A DNA stretch of 10,564 nt from Candidatus Omnitrophota bacterium (GTDB taxonomy: Bacteria > Omnitrophota > Gorgyraeia > Gygaellales > Profunditerraquicolaceae), in assembly GCA_018818365.1 (NCBI GenBank), contig JAHISH010000032.1, positions 1-10,564 on the forward strand, in the 5' to 3' direction. A program made the position numbers and the translations under genes. Position 1 is the stretch's first letter; each line of letters starts with the position of its first letter. The notes beneath the pieces are model-generated. The model had not been told where the DNA came from, did no database searches, and saw only the letters and a list, made by a program, of their open reading frames with translations. This document shows positions 1-6,229 of this stretch, one piece after another.

Positions 1-477
1 AAAAGTTTCATTCATCACATCAGCGATATTTTTCCCCAGGCGGAAGACTTCATGCATAGGAATAGGATCAACTCCGACAAAGTCCTGGTCTTCCGCAAGG
101 TACGTTCCATGTTCTGTTCCAGGCATGATCTCCACATACTTCTCACCCAGAAGGCCAAGGGTATTGACCCAGATCGTAGAATCAACCGGAATACGCACGT
201 ATTTCTTCAGCCAACAGTTGATCTTAATCTTATCTTTCTGTTCATCCTCGGAATAGTAGAAATAAATCTTCTTTACCTCACCGACATCGACTCCGGCGAA
301 ACGTACCGGCGCACCGATCTTGACGCCATTGACGAAGTTAAAGATAAAATTAAGGCGATACCCCTGGGCCCAGGTACGCATATTCCCGATGGAAAGCACA
401 AAGAATGCCAGAATTATAATACCGATAAGGACAAAGAAGCCGACTTTCAGCTCAAGCTTTGTTTTTCCGAATATCAT
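1..477 (-). CDS. mlaD: MlaD-like MCE-domain lipid-transport protein (3' end beyond window)
   Basis: Substrate-binding MCE protein of an Mla-type ABC lipid transporter, anchored in the inner membrane and facing the periplasm. I translated the frame that stays open to the left edge: 159 residues are visible and the C-terminus is missing. A short cytoplasmic N-terminus (MIFGKTKLELKVG) precedes one hydrophobic helix at about residues 13-31. The MCE core follows at about 38-120, with the family-typical stretches VKIGAPVRFAGVDVGEV (52-68) and LGLLGEKYVEI (107-117). The ATG at 477 is chosen because AGGGAGGT lies 5 bases upstream, in the 15-base gap after mlaF. Order and spacing with mlaE and mlaF support a three-part permease, ATPase and MCE-protein transporter. 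Known MlaD proteins form hexameric rings around a hydrophobic pore. Whether this is a short MlaD or a longer MCE protein cannot be judged from the fragment. The family call is secure; phospholipid as substrate is inferred. Confidence 0.9.
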   Translation of the reverse strand, partial: MIFGKTKLELKVGFFVLIGIIILAFFVLSIGNMRTWAQGYRLNFIFNFVNGVKIGAPVRFAGVDVGEVKKIYFYYSEDEQKDKIKINCWLKKYVRIPVDSTIWVNTLGLLGEKYVEIMPGTEHGTYLAEDQDFVGVDPIPMHEVFRLGKNIADVMNETF

Positions 478-482
478 CGTAT

Positions 483-490
483 ACCTCCCT
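483..490 (-). promoter_or_regulatory. Ribosome binding site of mlaD
   Basis: AGGGAGGT on the minus strand, 5 bases before the ATG at 477. It fixes the start of the edge-truncated MCE gene, and lies just after the mlaF stop at 493-495. Confidence 0.75.
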
Positions 491-492
491 GA

Positions 493-1266
493 TTATCTCA
501 AACGGTCTGCGGTTTCGGTAATCGGGCCCTGGGCCAACCCATTGACAAACTGATGGACTACCGGATGACCAGAATTCTGGATCTCTTCCGGTGTTCCCTC
601 GGCGATAATCTTGCCCTGATACAACATCGCGATGCGATTTGCCACCTTATACGCGCTCTTCATATCGTGGGTGACCACAATCGAAGTAACGTTAAGCTTA
701 TCATGCAATTCAATAATCAAATCATTAATGCTATCTGCGGTGATAGGATCGACCCCGGTCGTCGGCTCGTCATAGAGGATGATCTCCGGCCGTATGCATA
801 ACGCGCGCGCAAGTGACACGCGCTTCTTCATCCCTCCGCTTAATTCTGAAGGCATCAAGTTCCCGATACCGCACAACCCCACCAAACAAAGTGATTCTTC
901 TATGCGTTCTAAAAGTTCCTGATGAGGGATATGATTATGCTCGATCAAACCAAACCCCACGTTCTCCCCCACGGTCATGGAATCAAAAAGCGCGCCCCCC
1001 TGGAATACCATCCCGATACGCATACGCAAGGAATTAAGCTCATTCCCGCGGAGTTTACTGACCTGTTTTCCGTCAACCAATACCTGTCCTTTATCGGGCT
1101 TTAATATCCCGACAATATGTTTCAGCATCACACTCTTGCCGCAGCCGGACCGGCCGATAATCACACACGTCAATCCTTTTGGAATAGTCAAATTCGCTCC
1201 GGAAAGAACCTTATGTTCTCCCATCGACTTATGCAAATCTTTAATCTCTATCATTGTGTCTGACAT
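493..1266 (-). CDS. mlaF: MlaF-like ABC transporter ATP-binding protein
   Basis: Cytoplasmic ATPase that powers the MlaE permease in lipid transport between inner and outer membranes. The 257-residue product has every ABC hallmark: Walker A GRSGCGKS (38-45), Q-loop Gln89 in VFQGGALFDSMTV, signature LSGGMKKR (142-149), Walker B IILYDEP (162-168) and switch His200. The GGALFDSMTV stretch and the GGMKKR signature are typical of the MlaF/Ttg2A branch rather than of importer ATPases. I start it at the ATG at 1266, because AGGAAG sits 5 bases upstream and the protein then begins MSDTMIEIKDLHKS like its relatives. The frame is open further upstream to a TTG at 1323, but that would overlap mlaE by 40 bases and add a tail without a ribosome site. 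The gap to mlaE is 17 bases and to mlaD 15, so the three are almost surely co-transcribed. No mlaB (STAS-domain) gene is seen in the window. Confidence 0.94.
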   Translation of the reverse strand: MSDTMIEIKDLHKSMGEHKVLSGANLTIPKGLTCVIIGRSGCGKSVMLKHIVGILKPDKGQVLVDGKQVSKLRGNELNSLRMRIGMVFQGGALFDSMTVGENVGFGLIEHNHIPHQELLERIEESLCLVGLCGIGNLMPSELSGGMKKRVSLARALCIRPEIILYDEPTTGVDPITADSINDLIIELHDKLNVTSIVVTHDMKSAYKVANRIAMLYQGKIIAEGTPEEIQNSGHPVVHQFVNGLAQGPITETADRLR

Positions 1267-1271
1267 GGCAA

Positions 1272-1277
1272 CTTCCT
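1272..1277 (-). promoter_or_regulatory. Ribosome binding site that decides the mlaF start
   Basis: AGGAAG on the minus strand, 5 bases before the ATG at 1266. It favours that ATG over the upstream in-frame TTG at 1323. Confidence 0.65.
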
Positions 1278-1283
1278 GATCTC

Positions 1284-2066
1284 TTACGGAAAAATAAAGT
1301 AAAAGATAGCGGTAAAGAGACAATCCGCCATGATAATCAAAATAAACGCACTTACTACCGCGCGCATAGTGGCCTTTCCCACTCCTTCTGCCCCGCCTTC
1401 GACATTAAACCCTTCGTAACAACTCACGAACGCAATGATCATTCCGAAGAATACGGTCTTTGCCAATCCGGTAAATAAATCCTTGTAGAGCAGCGCGTCA
1501 AAAGTGATCTTTATATACATGCTGGAGGAGATGCCGATCTTATATACGCAGATAAAATAACTTCCTAAGATGCCGATAAGATTGGCGTAAAGAGTTAGAA
1601 TCGGCAAGACGATACTTAACGCTAAGAAACGCGGCACGACCAGATATTGGATGGGATTCGTGGCAAAGGTCTCCAAGGCATCGATCTGTTCAGTCACCTG
1701 CATCGAACCTAGTTCCGCGGCAATTGCCGCGCCCACTCTCCCCGCGACAACCAAGGCAGTAATGACCGGCCCTAGTTCCCTGACGATTGAAAGCGCCACC
1801 ATACTGGCGATATAAATCTCGGAACCTATGCGCTGCATGAAATACGCAGTCTGCAAGGCAAAGATAAATCCGATAAATAACGCCACCAGCGAGACAATCG
1901 GAAGGCTGTCGTACCCGGCTTTCTTGGCCTGCTCGAATATACGGTGCCTTCTAAAGGGGGGCTTAAACGTCCAATAGACGGTCTGCGCAATCAGATTCGA
2001 TAACCCGCCCAGAAGGCTTAAGAAATTAAGGGATCTCCTGCCTAACTCAATTAGAAAATAGGTCAT
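1284..2066 (-). CDS. mlaE: MlaE-like ABC transporter permease
   Basis: Inner-membrane permease of the Mla/MCE lipid transporter, 260 residues, the usual size of the MlaE (DUF140) family. An amphipathic N-terminal segment (about 1-50) precedes several hydrophobic helices at about 55-75, 88-115, 145-175, 198-215 and 235-258. The family core is clear: SIVRELGPVITALVVAGRVG (93-112) followed by AAIAAELGSMQVTEQIDALE (113-132), which carries the cytoplasmic coupling region for the ATPase. The ATG at 2066 lies only 2 bases after the clpC stop (TAA, TC, ATG). The nearest purine-rich stretch, AAGGG, is about 17 bases upstream inside clpC, too far for a good ribosome site, so translation probably depends on coupling to clpC. 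With mlaF and mlaD downstream it forms the standard E-F-D set. Family certain; direction of transport cannot be read from sequence. Confidence 0.94.
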   Translation of the reverse strand: MTYFLIELGRRSLNFLSLLGGLSNLIAQTVYWTFKPPFRRHRIFEQAKKAGYDSLPIVSLVALFIGFIFALQTAYFMQRIGSEIYIASMVALSIVRELGPVITALVVAGRVGAAIAAELGSMQVTEQIDALETFATNPIQYLVVPRFLALSIVLPILTLYANLIGILGSYFICVYKIGISSSMYIKITFDALLYKDLFTGLAKTVFFGMIIAFVSCYEGFNVEGGAEGVGKATMRAVVSAFILIIMADCLFTAIFYFIFP

Positions 2067-2068
2067 GA

Positions 2069-4489
2069 TTATTCAAAAATTAACCCTTCGTTCTTGCGTA
2101 CTACTTTGACCACCGACCCATCCTTGAAGCGTTTCGATATGATCTCCGATGCTAAAGAATCCTCCAGGAACCTCTGGATAGTCCTCTTTAATGGACGCGC
2201 GCCAAAGACCGGATCAAACCCTTTTTCGATAAGGAACTCTTTTGCCTCCTGAGAAACTTCCAAGGAGATATTTTGTTCTTTAAGGCGCTCGGCGACATAC
2301 CCGATTTCAATCTCAACGATATGCTGCAAGTCTTCTTTAACCAGCTGCCGAAAGACAATAATATCGTCGATACGATTGAGGAACTCCGGCTTGAAGGTGC
2401 GTTTGACCTCCTCCAGAAGTTTATCCTTCATCTCCTGATAGGAGATCTCTTCTTTCTGGGTTTTAAACCCGAGGGAGCTGGTCTTGCGGATAGTCTCTGC
2501 TCCCACGTTGGAAGTCATGATAATCACGGTATTGCGGAAATCCACCTTGCGGTTAAAACTGTCGGTAAGCCTTCCTTCTTCAAAAACCTGCAACAGCAGG
2601 TTGAAGACATCGGGATGGGCCTTTTCAATTTCATCTAAGAGGATCACGGAGTACGGGCGGCGCCTGACTTTTTCAGTAAGCTGGCCTCCTTCTTCATACC
2701 CCACGTATCCGGGAGGCGCGCCGATAAGCCGGGAGACATTGAACTTCTCCATATATTCGGACATATCCAGCTGCAGAAGCGCATCTTCGTCACCGAACAT
2801 AAATTCCGCCAGTGCGCGGGCGAGAAGGGTCTTTCCCACGCCCGTCGGCCCCAAGAAGACAAACGAACCGATCGGACGTTTAGGATCTTTGATCCCCGCG
2901 CGCGAGCGACGCACCGCAAAGGCGATCGCGGATATCGCTTCCTGCTGTCCAACGACGCGTTTAGACAACTCGTCTTCTATCCTAAGCAACTTTTCGCTGT
3001 CTCTCTGCTCCAACCTAAAGAGAGGAATCCCGGTCCACTGCGAGACGATCTTGGCGATTTCTTCTTCGCCCACCTCAGGGCGCATCTTATCCTTTGCCTG
3101 TGACCACTCCTTATTGTTAAGCTCAAGGTCCTGGCGCGCCTGGCGTTCCTGGTCGCGTAATGACGCTGCTTTCTCAAAATCCTGACTTTTAATAAGCGCC
3201 TCTTTTTCTTTACGTAAATTATCAACCCGCTCTTCCAGCTGTTTGATCTGCGGAGGTACGATCAAAACATTAAGGCGTGCGCGCGCGCCTGCCTCATCAA
3301 TAATATCAATCGCTTTATCCGGCAGGAATCTGCCTGAGATATAGCGGTCGGAAAATTTGGCTGCCGCTTCCAACGCATCATCACGGAAAGTAACACGGTG
3401 ATGCGCCTCGTACCTATCACGCAGCCCTTTAAGTATCTCTATTGCCTGACCGACATTCGGCGGCTCAACCATAATCGTCTGGAATCTGCGTTCCAACGCC
3501 GCGTCCTTTTCGATATATTTTCTATATTCATCAAGAGTCGTCGCACCGATGCATTGTATCTCTCCGCGCGATAATGCGGGCTTTAAGATATTCGACGCGT
3601 CAATCGCGCCCTCTGCGGCGCCCGCTCCCACTAACGTATGGAGCTCGTCGATAAAGATGATCACATCCTGCGAGCGCTTGATCTCCTCCATCACCGCTTT
3701 GATACGCTCTTCGAATTGTCCGCGGTATTTGGTTCCCGCAACCATCAAGGCCAGGTCTAATACTATGATTCTTTTCCCGCGTAATATCTCCGGGACATTG
3801 CCCGCGACGATTAACTGCGCCAGGCCCTCAACAATCGCGGTCTTTCCCACTCCGGCCTCACCCAATAAGACGGGGTTATTCTTGGTACGGCGGCTTAATA
3901 TCTGTATAACGCGCTCAATCTCCTGGTGCCGGTCGATTACCGGATCGAGCTTATTATCCCGGGCCAATGTCGTCAAATCGCGGCCAAAGGCATCAAGCGC
4001 CGGGGTCTTGGTCTTACTGCCTTGCGTATTATTCTGCGTCGCTCCCGGCAGTGCCGACCCTAACAGTTCCATGACTTCATTACGCACGGTATTCAGATCC
4101 ATCCCCAGATTAAGGATCACCTGAGAGGCAATACCTTCTCCTTCGCGGATGAGGCCCAACAAAAGATGCTCAGTTCCGATATAATTATGCCCTAAGGAGC
4201 GCGCTTCTTCTGCGGATAGCTCCAGCGCCTTTTTTGCCCGAGGAGTAAATGGAATATCGCCGATAATCTGGGTGGTAGGGCCAGGCTGGACTAATTTTTC
4301 AATCTCCAGGCGGATATTCTCAAGAGATACCCCTACTTTCTGCAATACTGCCGCAGCAACTCCTTCTCCTTCTCGGATTAGGCCTAAAAGTATATGTTCG
4401 GTGCCGATATAATCGTGATTAAAACGGCGTGCCTCCTCCTTCGCTAAAATAATGACCTTGCGTGCCCGTTCAGTAAATCGATTAAACAT
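2069..4489 (-). CDS. clpC: ClpC-type AAA+ protein unfoldase
   Basis: Hsp100 unfoldase that feeds substrates to the ClpP protease; 806 residues, usual for ClpC. Two N-domain repeats (about 1-70 and 78-145) each carry GTEH (Glu31, Glu107), which align with Bacillus Glu32 and Glu106 that hold phosphoarginine. AAA domain 1 has Walker A GEAGVGKT (210-217) and Walker B IIFIDE (277-282). A UVR-bearing middle domain spans about 412-455 (DFEKAASLRD). AAA domain 2 has Walker A GPTGVGKT (547-554) and Walker B VILLDE (615-620). An LGF tripeptide (673-675) sits where the ClpP-docking loop is expected, and the C-terminal FGARPLKR (762-769) is typical. The middle domain and LGF loop separate it from ClpB, which lacks ClpP docking. 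AAGGAGG ends 7 bases before the ATG at 4489. Upstream lie mcsA and mcsB, whose product marks its substrates; downstream mlaE starts 2 bases after the stop. No clpP gene lies in the window. Confidence 0.97.
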   Translation of the reverse strand: MFNRFTERARKVIILAKEEARRFNHDYIGTEHILLGLIREGEGVAAAVLQKVGVSLENIRLEIEKLVQPGPTTQIIGDIPFTPRAKKALELSAEEARSLGHNYIGTEHLLLGLIREGEGIASQVILNLGMDLNTVRNEVMELLGSALPGATQNNTQGSKTKTPALDAFGRDLTTLARDNKLDPVIDRHQEIERVIQILSRRTKNNPVLLGEAGVGKTAIVEGLAQLIVAGNVPEILRGKRIIVLDLALMVAGTKYRGQFEERIKAVMEEIKRSQDVIIFIDELHTLVGAGAAEGAIDASNILKPALSRGEIQCIGATTLDEYRKYIEKDAALERRFQTIMVEPPNVGQAIEILKGLRDRYEAHHRVTFRDDALEAAAKFSDRYISGRFLPDKAIDIIDEAGARARLNVLIVPPQIKQLEERVDNLRKEKEALIKSQDFEKAASLRDQERQARQDLELNNKEWSQAKDKMRPEVGEEEIAKIVSQWTGIPLFRLEQRDSEKLLRIEDELSKRVVGQQEAISAIAFAVRRSRAGIKDPKRPIGSFVFLGPTGVGKTLLARALAEFMFGDEDALLQLDMSEYMEKFNVSRLIGAPPGYVGYEEGGQLTEKVRRRPYSVILLDEIEKAHPDVFNLLLQVFEEGRLTDSFNRKVDFRNTVIIMTSNVGAETIRKTSSLGFKTQKEEISYQEMKDKLLEEVKRTFKPEFLNRIDDIIVFRQLVKEDLQHIVEIEIGYVAERLKEQNISLEVSQEAKEFLIEKGFDPVFGARPLKRTIQRFLEDSLASEIISKRFKDGSVVKVVRKNEGLIFE

Positions 4490-4496
4490 TCTTAAT

Positions 4497-4503
4497 CCTC
4501 CTT
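4497..4503 (-). promoter_or_regulatory. Strong ribosome binding site of clpC
   Basis: AAGGAGG on the minus strand, 7 bases before the clpC ATG at 4489. It lies 5 bases downstream (in transcript sense) of the palindromic element at 4509-4586, so a hairpin there would end right next to the ribosome site without covering it. Confidence 0.8.
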
Positions 4504-4508
4504 AGCCC

Positions 4509-4586
4509 ATGGGGACGTTTCTATTTTTTTCTTGTCTTCTTGGGAACGTTTCTTAAAAAAGTATAGAAAAATAGAAACGTCCCCAT
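4509..4586. repeat. Palindromic intergenic element, copy 1 (REPIN/MITE-like)
   Basis: A 78-base element fills most of the 96-base mcsB-clpC gap. Its arms, 4509-4528 and 4567-4586, are perfect 20-base inverted repeats reading ATGGGGACGTTTCTATTTTT. The 38-base centre holds a third, direct copy of the arm core (TGGGAACGTTTCT, 4541-4553), which differs from the outer TGGGGACGTTTCT at one base of 13. The right end overlaps the last base of the mcsB stop codon. A second element with the same arm core lies at 9090-9144. The shared arms with unrelated centres suggest a dispersed small repeat, of the kind mobilised in other bacteria by REP-associated (IS200-like, Y1) transposases. No transposase is encoded here, so mobility is inferred. 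In RNA it would form a long stem directly before the clpC ribosome site. Confidence 0.85.
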
Positions 4587-5632
4587 TACACTAATTTATG
4601 ACGGATTATATCGGCGCGTTTGACATCCCTTTCTTCTTGGGAGAGTTTCTTATTCTCCATCTTCTGCAAGTGCGCCGGCTGGGTGATGATAAATAATTCG
4701 TTGATCACCCGGCGGTCTAAATTGCTGATCATCCCCATATCACAGCCTAAACGCACCATCGAAAGAAGCTCGGTGGTCTCTTGGCTGGAAATTATATGCG
4801 CACTCTTTAATATCCCATAGCTGCGGTGTACTCTATCTTCTAAAGGAGCTTTGCTTTTTGCTAATAACGCCTCGCGCGCCTGGTTCTCCTGTTCTATGAT
4901 TTGGCGGATAAGCCCGTTTATATTACGGATAATCTCATCTTCACTATGGCCGAGAGATACCTGGTTGGAGATCTGAAAGAAATTCCCCATCGCCTGCGTT
5001 CCTTCACCATAGAGCCCGCGGGTGGTGAAACTTAGCTTTGCAATCGCCGCCAATACCCGGTCGATCTGGCGCGTAATCACCAGTGCCGGCAGATGCAACA
5101 TCACAGACCCGCGCATCCCTGTGCCGGTATTAGTAGGACAGGCAGTCAAATACCCCCACTCCGCCGAAAAGGCATAGGAAAGCTCTTTGGCCAGTGAATC
5201 ATCGATCTGGTTAATGATATTCCAGGCTTCATAAAGATTAAAACCGGACTGCATTACCTGCATGCGCAGGTGGTCTTCCTCGTTTATCATAAAGGAAAGC
5301 ACTTCCTCCTGGTCGATGAGAATTGCCTTATGGTTGGTCTTCTGGGTATGCTCCAGCGACATCAAATGCCGTTCGACAAGGAATTGCTTATCAATGTTAT
5401 CTACCTCCGCCAGCTTAAAGATAGATGTCTGCTTTAAGAAAGGGGCCTTGGGGAAAGAACCAACAATAAGCTGCAGCGCCTCTTCCCCTTGTTTCTTATT
5501 CGCCCACTGCGGGAACATCAACTTATCTAAATTCCTCGCAAGCCGGATGCGGCTTGAGATGACGATATCGGAATGGGGCCCCGTGCCTTTAAGCCACTCA
5601 CTGGTATGATTTAATAAATCATTGAGATTCAC
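4586..5632 (-). CDS. mcsB: McsB protein-arginine kinase
   Basis: Phosphoguanidino kinase that transfers phosphate from ATP to arginine side chains of proteins, marking them for ClpC. The 348-residue length is close to the roughly 360 usual for McsB. Visible landmarks are SDIVISSRIRLARN (21-34), NEEDH (117-121), CPTNTGTGMRGSV (165-177, with the family cysteine Cys165), the RGLYGEGTQAMGNFFQISNQ block (205-224, with Glu210), and RDVKRA (335-340). The last matches the RDxxRA motif that binds phosphoarginine allosterically in the Bacillus enzymes. The start is a GTG at 5632, the only usable start after the in-frame mcsA stop. AAGGAG lies 11 bases before it, a slightly long spacing. It follows mcsA by 21 bases. 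The 96-base gap to clpC is largely the palindromic element, whose first base is the last base of the TAA stop. Creatine/arginine kinases share the fold, but the McsB motifs and the mcsA-clpC context exclude them. Confidence 0.96.
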   Translation of the reverse strand: MNLNDLLNHTSEWLKGTGPHSDIVISSRIRLARNLDKLMFPQWANKKQGEEALQLIVGSFPKAPFLKQTSIFKLAEVDNIDKQFLVERHLMSLEHTQKTNHKAILIDQEEVLSFMINEEDHLRMQVMQSGFNLYEAWNIINQIDDSLAKELSYAFSAEWGYLTACPTNTGTGMRGSVMLHLPALVITRQIDRVLAAIAKLSFTTRGLYGEGTQAMGNFFQISNQVSLGHSEDEIIRNINGLIRQIIEQENQAREALLAKSKAPLEDRVHRSYGILKSAHIISSQETTELLSMVRLGCDMGMISNLDRRVINELFIITQPAHLQKMENKKLSQEERDVKRADIIRHKLV

Positions 5633-5643
5633 CGGGTCAGTTA

Positions 5644-5649
5644 CTCCTT
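5644..5649 (-). promoter_or_regulatory. Ribosome binding site for the GTG start of mcsB
   Basis: AAGGAG on the minus strand, 11 bases before the GTG at 5632. There is no in-frame ATG between it and the mcsA stop (5654-5656), so the long spacing and GTG start are probably genuine and may reduce McsB output relative to McsA. Confidence 0.6.
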
Positions 5650-5653
5650 CGTG

Positions 5654-6172
5654 TTAAGGCGCAGGATCCTGGCCTTCATGTTGTTGTTTCTTTTCGAAAT
5701 CCCGGACCTTATCGCGCAACTTTGCCGCTTCTTCAAAGGCCTCATCTTCAATGGCCTTCTGCAGTTTATTGCGCAACTCCTGCAGTTCCAGCTTTTTCTT
5801 TACTTCCTTATCAAGTTTGGCGGGAGTCTTGCCCAGATGTTGTCCGGAACCATGGATACGCTTCAACAACGGCGCAAGGTATTTACGAAATGCAGTGTAG
5901 CATTCCCCACAACCCAACCTACCCAGCTTGCGAAAGTCTGCATAGGTCAATCCGCAATTAGCGCACTTTGCCACTACCGATTCTTGTTCTTTGGCCGGCT
6001 TCTCAGTATCGGTCATACCCGCTAATAGGTCGCTTAGGCCGAACTGCTGCTCCATCTGGGCGCTCTTCTGACGGGCGCACTCTTCACAGAGATGCAGTTC
6101 CGTCATCTGCTCATCGATGATTTCAGTCAGATGCACCGTCGCCGCATTCTTGCCACAGAGATCACAGACCAT
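5654..6172 (-). CDS. mcsA: McsA zinc-finger activator of McsB (UVR domain)
   Basis: Adaptor that binds and activates the McsB arginine kinase and links it to ClpC. The 172-residue product is close to the usual McsA length. It has four CxxC pairs: CDLC (3-6), CEEC (29-32), CANC (70-73) and CGEC (88-91), enough for two zinc-binding sites. A UVR domain at about 130-162 contains DEAFEEAAKLRDKVRDFEKK, which strongly resembles the ClpC middle-domain motif encoded downstream. The ATG at 6172 is chosen because AAGGGAG lies 5 bases upstream and the protein then begins MVCDLCGKNAATVHL like other McsA proteins. The open frame continues to a GTG at 6211, but that would read through the promoter-like region. 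In Firmicutes the order is ctsR-mcsA-mcsB-clpC; here the gene before mcsA is an aminotransferase and no ctsR is present. The gap to mcsB is 21 bases. Confidence 0.95.
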   Translation of the reverse strand: MVCDLCGKNAATVHLTEIIDEQMTELHLCEECARQKSAQMEQQFGLSDLLAGMTDTEKPAKEQESVVAKCANCGLTYADFRKLGRLGCGECYTAFRKYLAPLLKRIHGSGQHLGKTPAKLDKEVKKKLELQELRNKLQKAIEDEAFEEAAKLRDKVRDFEKKQQHEGQDPAP

Positions 6173-6177
6173 AGTTG

Positions 6178-6184
6178 CTCCCTT
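6178..6184 (-). promoter_or_regulatory. Ribosome binding site that decides the mcsA start
   Basis: AAGGGAG on the minus strand, 5 bases before the ATG at 6172. It supports this start over the in-frame GTG at 6211. Confidence 0.7.
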
Positions 6185-6190
6185 GATATA

Positions 6191-6218
6191 GTTATAGATG
6201 CACCAGAGCACCTGTCAC
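6191..6218 (-). promoter_or_regulatory. Candidate housekeeping promoter before mcsA
   Basis: On the minus strand GTGACA (6213-6218) and TATAAC (6191-6196) are separated by 16 bases. Each matches the sigma-70 consensus at 5 of 6 positions, with near-ideal spacing. A transcript would start near 6184, leaving a very short leader of roughly 12 bases that just includes the ribosome site. This lies in the 57-base gap between the aminotransferase and mcsA, where a separate promoter for mcsA-mcsB-clpC would be useful. It is a match by eye only. Confidence 0.35.
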
Positions 6219-6226
6219 CAGTGCTC
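6206..6226. promoter_or_regulatory. Inverted repeat over the -35 region (possible operator)
   Basis: GAGCAC (6206-6211 on the plus strand) and GTGCTC (6221-6226) are perfect 6-base half-sites separated by 9 bases. The candidate -35 box of the mcsA promoter lies inside the spacer, a position suited to a repressor. It could equally be a small hairpin in a transcript coming from the aminotransferase gene. It matches neither CIRCE (half-sites spaced differently) nor the CtsR direct repeat. Confidence 0.3.
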
Positions 6227-6229
6227 CAT

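Noticed and set aside
52..492. Plus-strand open frame of 146 codons at the left edge
   Set aside because: It is the complement of the MCE-domain gene, whose minus-strand translation gives a clear MlaD match.
1267..1323. TTG at 1323 as the mlaF start
   Set aside because: It would overlap mlaE and add 19 residues not typical of MlaF; the ATG at 1266 has a proper ribosome site.
2484..4124. Long plus-strand open frames opposite clpC (2484-3185 and 3549-4124)
   Set aside because: They lie antisense to a fully conserved ClpC, have no recognisable domain or ribosome site, and are explained by codon bias of the real gene.
4509..4586. Rho-independent terminator between mcsB and clpC
   Set aside because: The stem ends in CCCCAT and is followed by GGGCTAAGGAGG rather than a U-run; its arms match another element, so a dispersed repeat is the better explanation.
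6206..6226. CIRCE (HrcA) operator before mcsA
   Set aside because: AGCAC and GTGCT are present but separated by 9 bases instead of the 13 implied by the CIRCE consensus, and the outer TTAG/CTAA bases are absent.
6173..6229. CtsR operator (direct GGTCAAA repeat) before mcsA
   Set aside because: No GGTCAAA-like heptamer pair is present in this gap.
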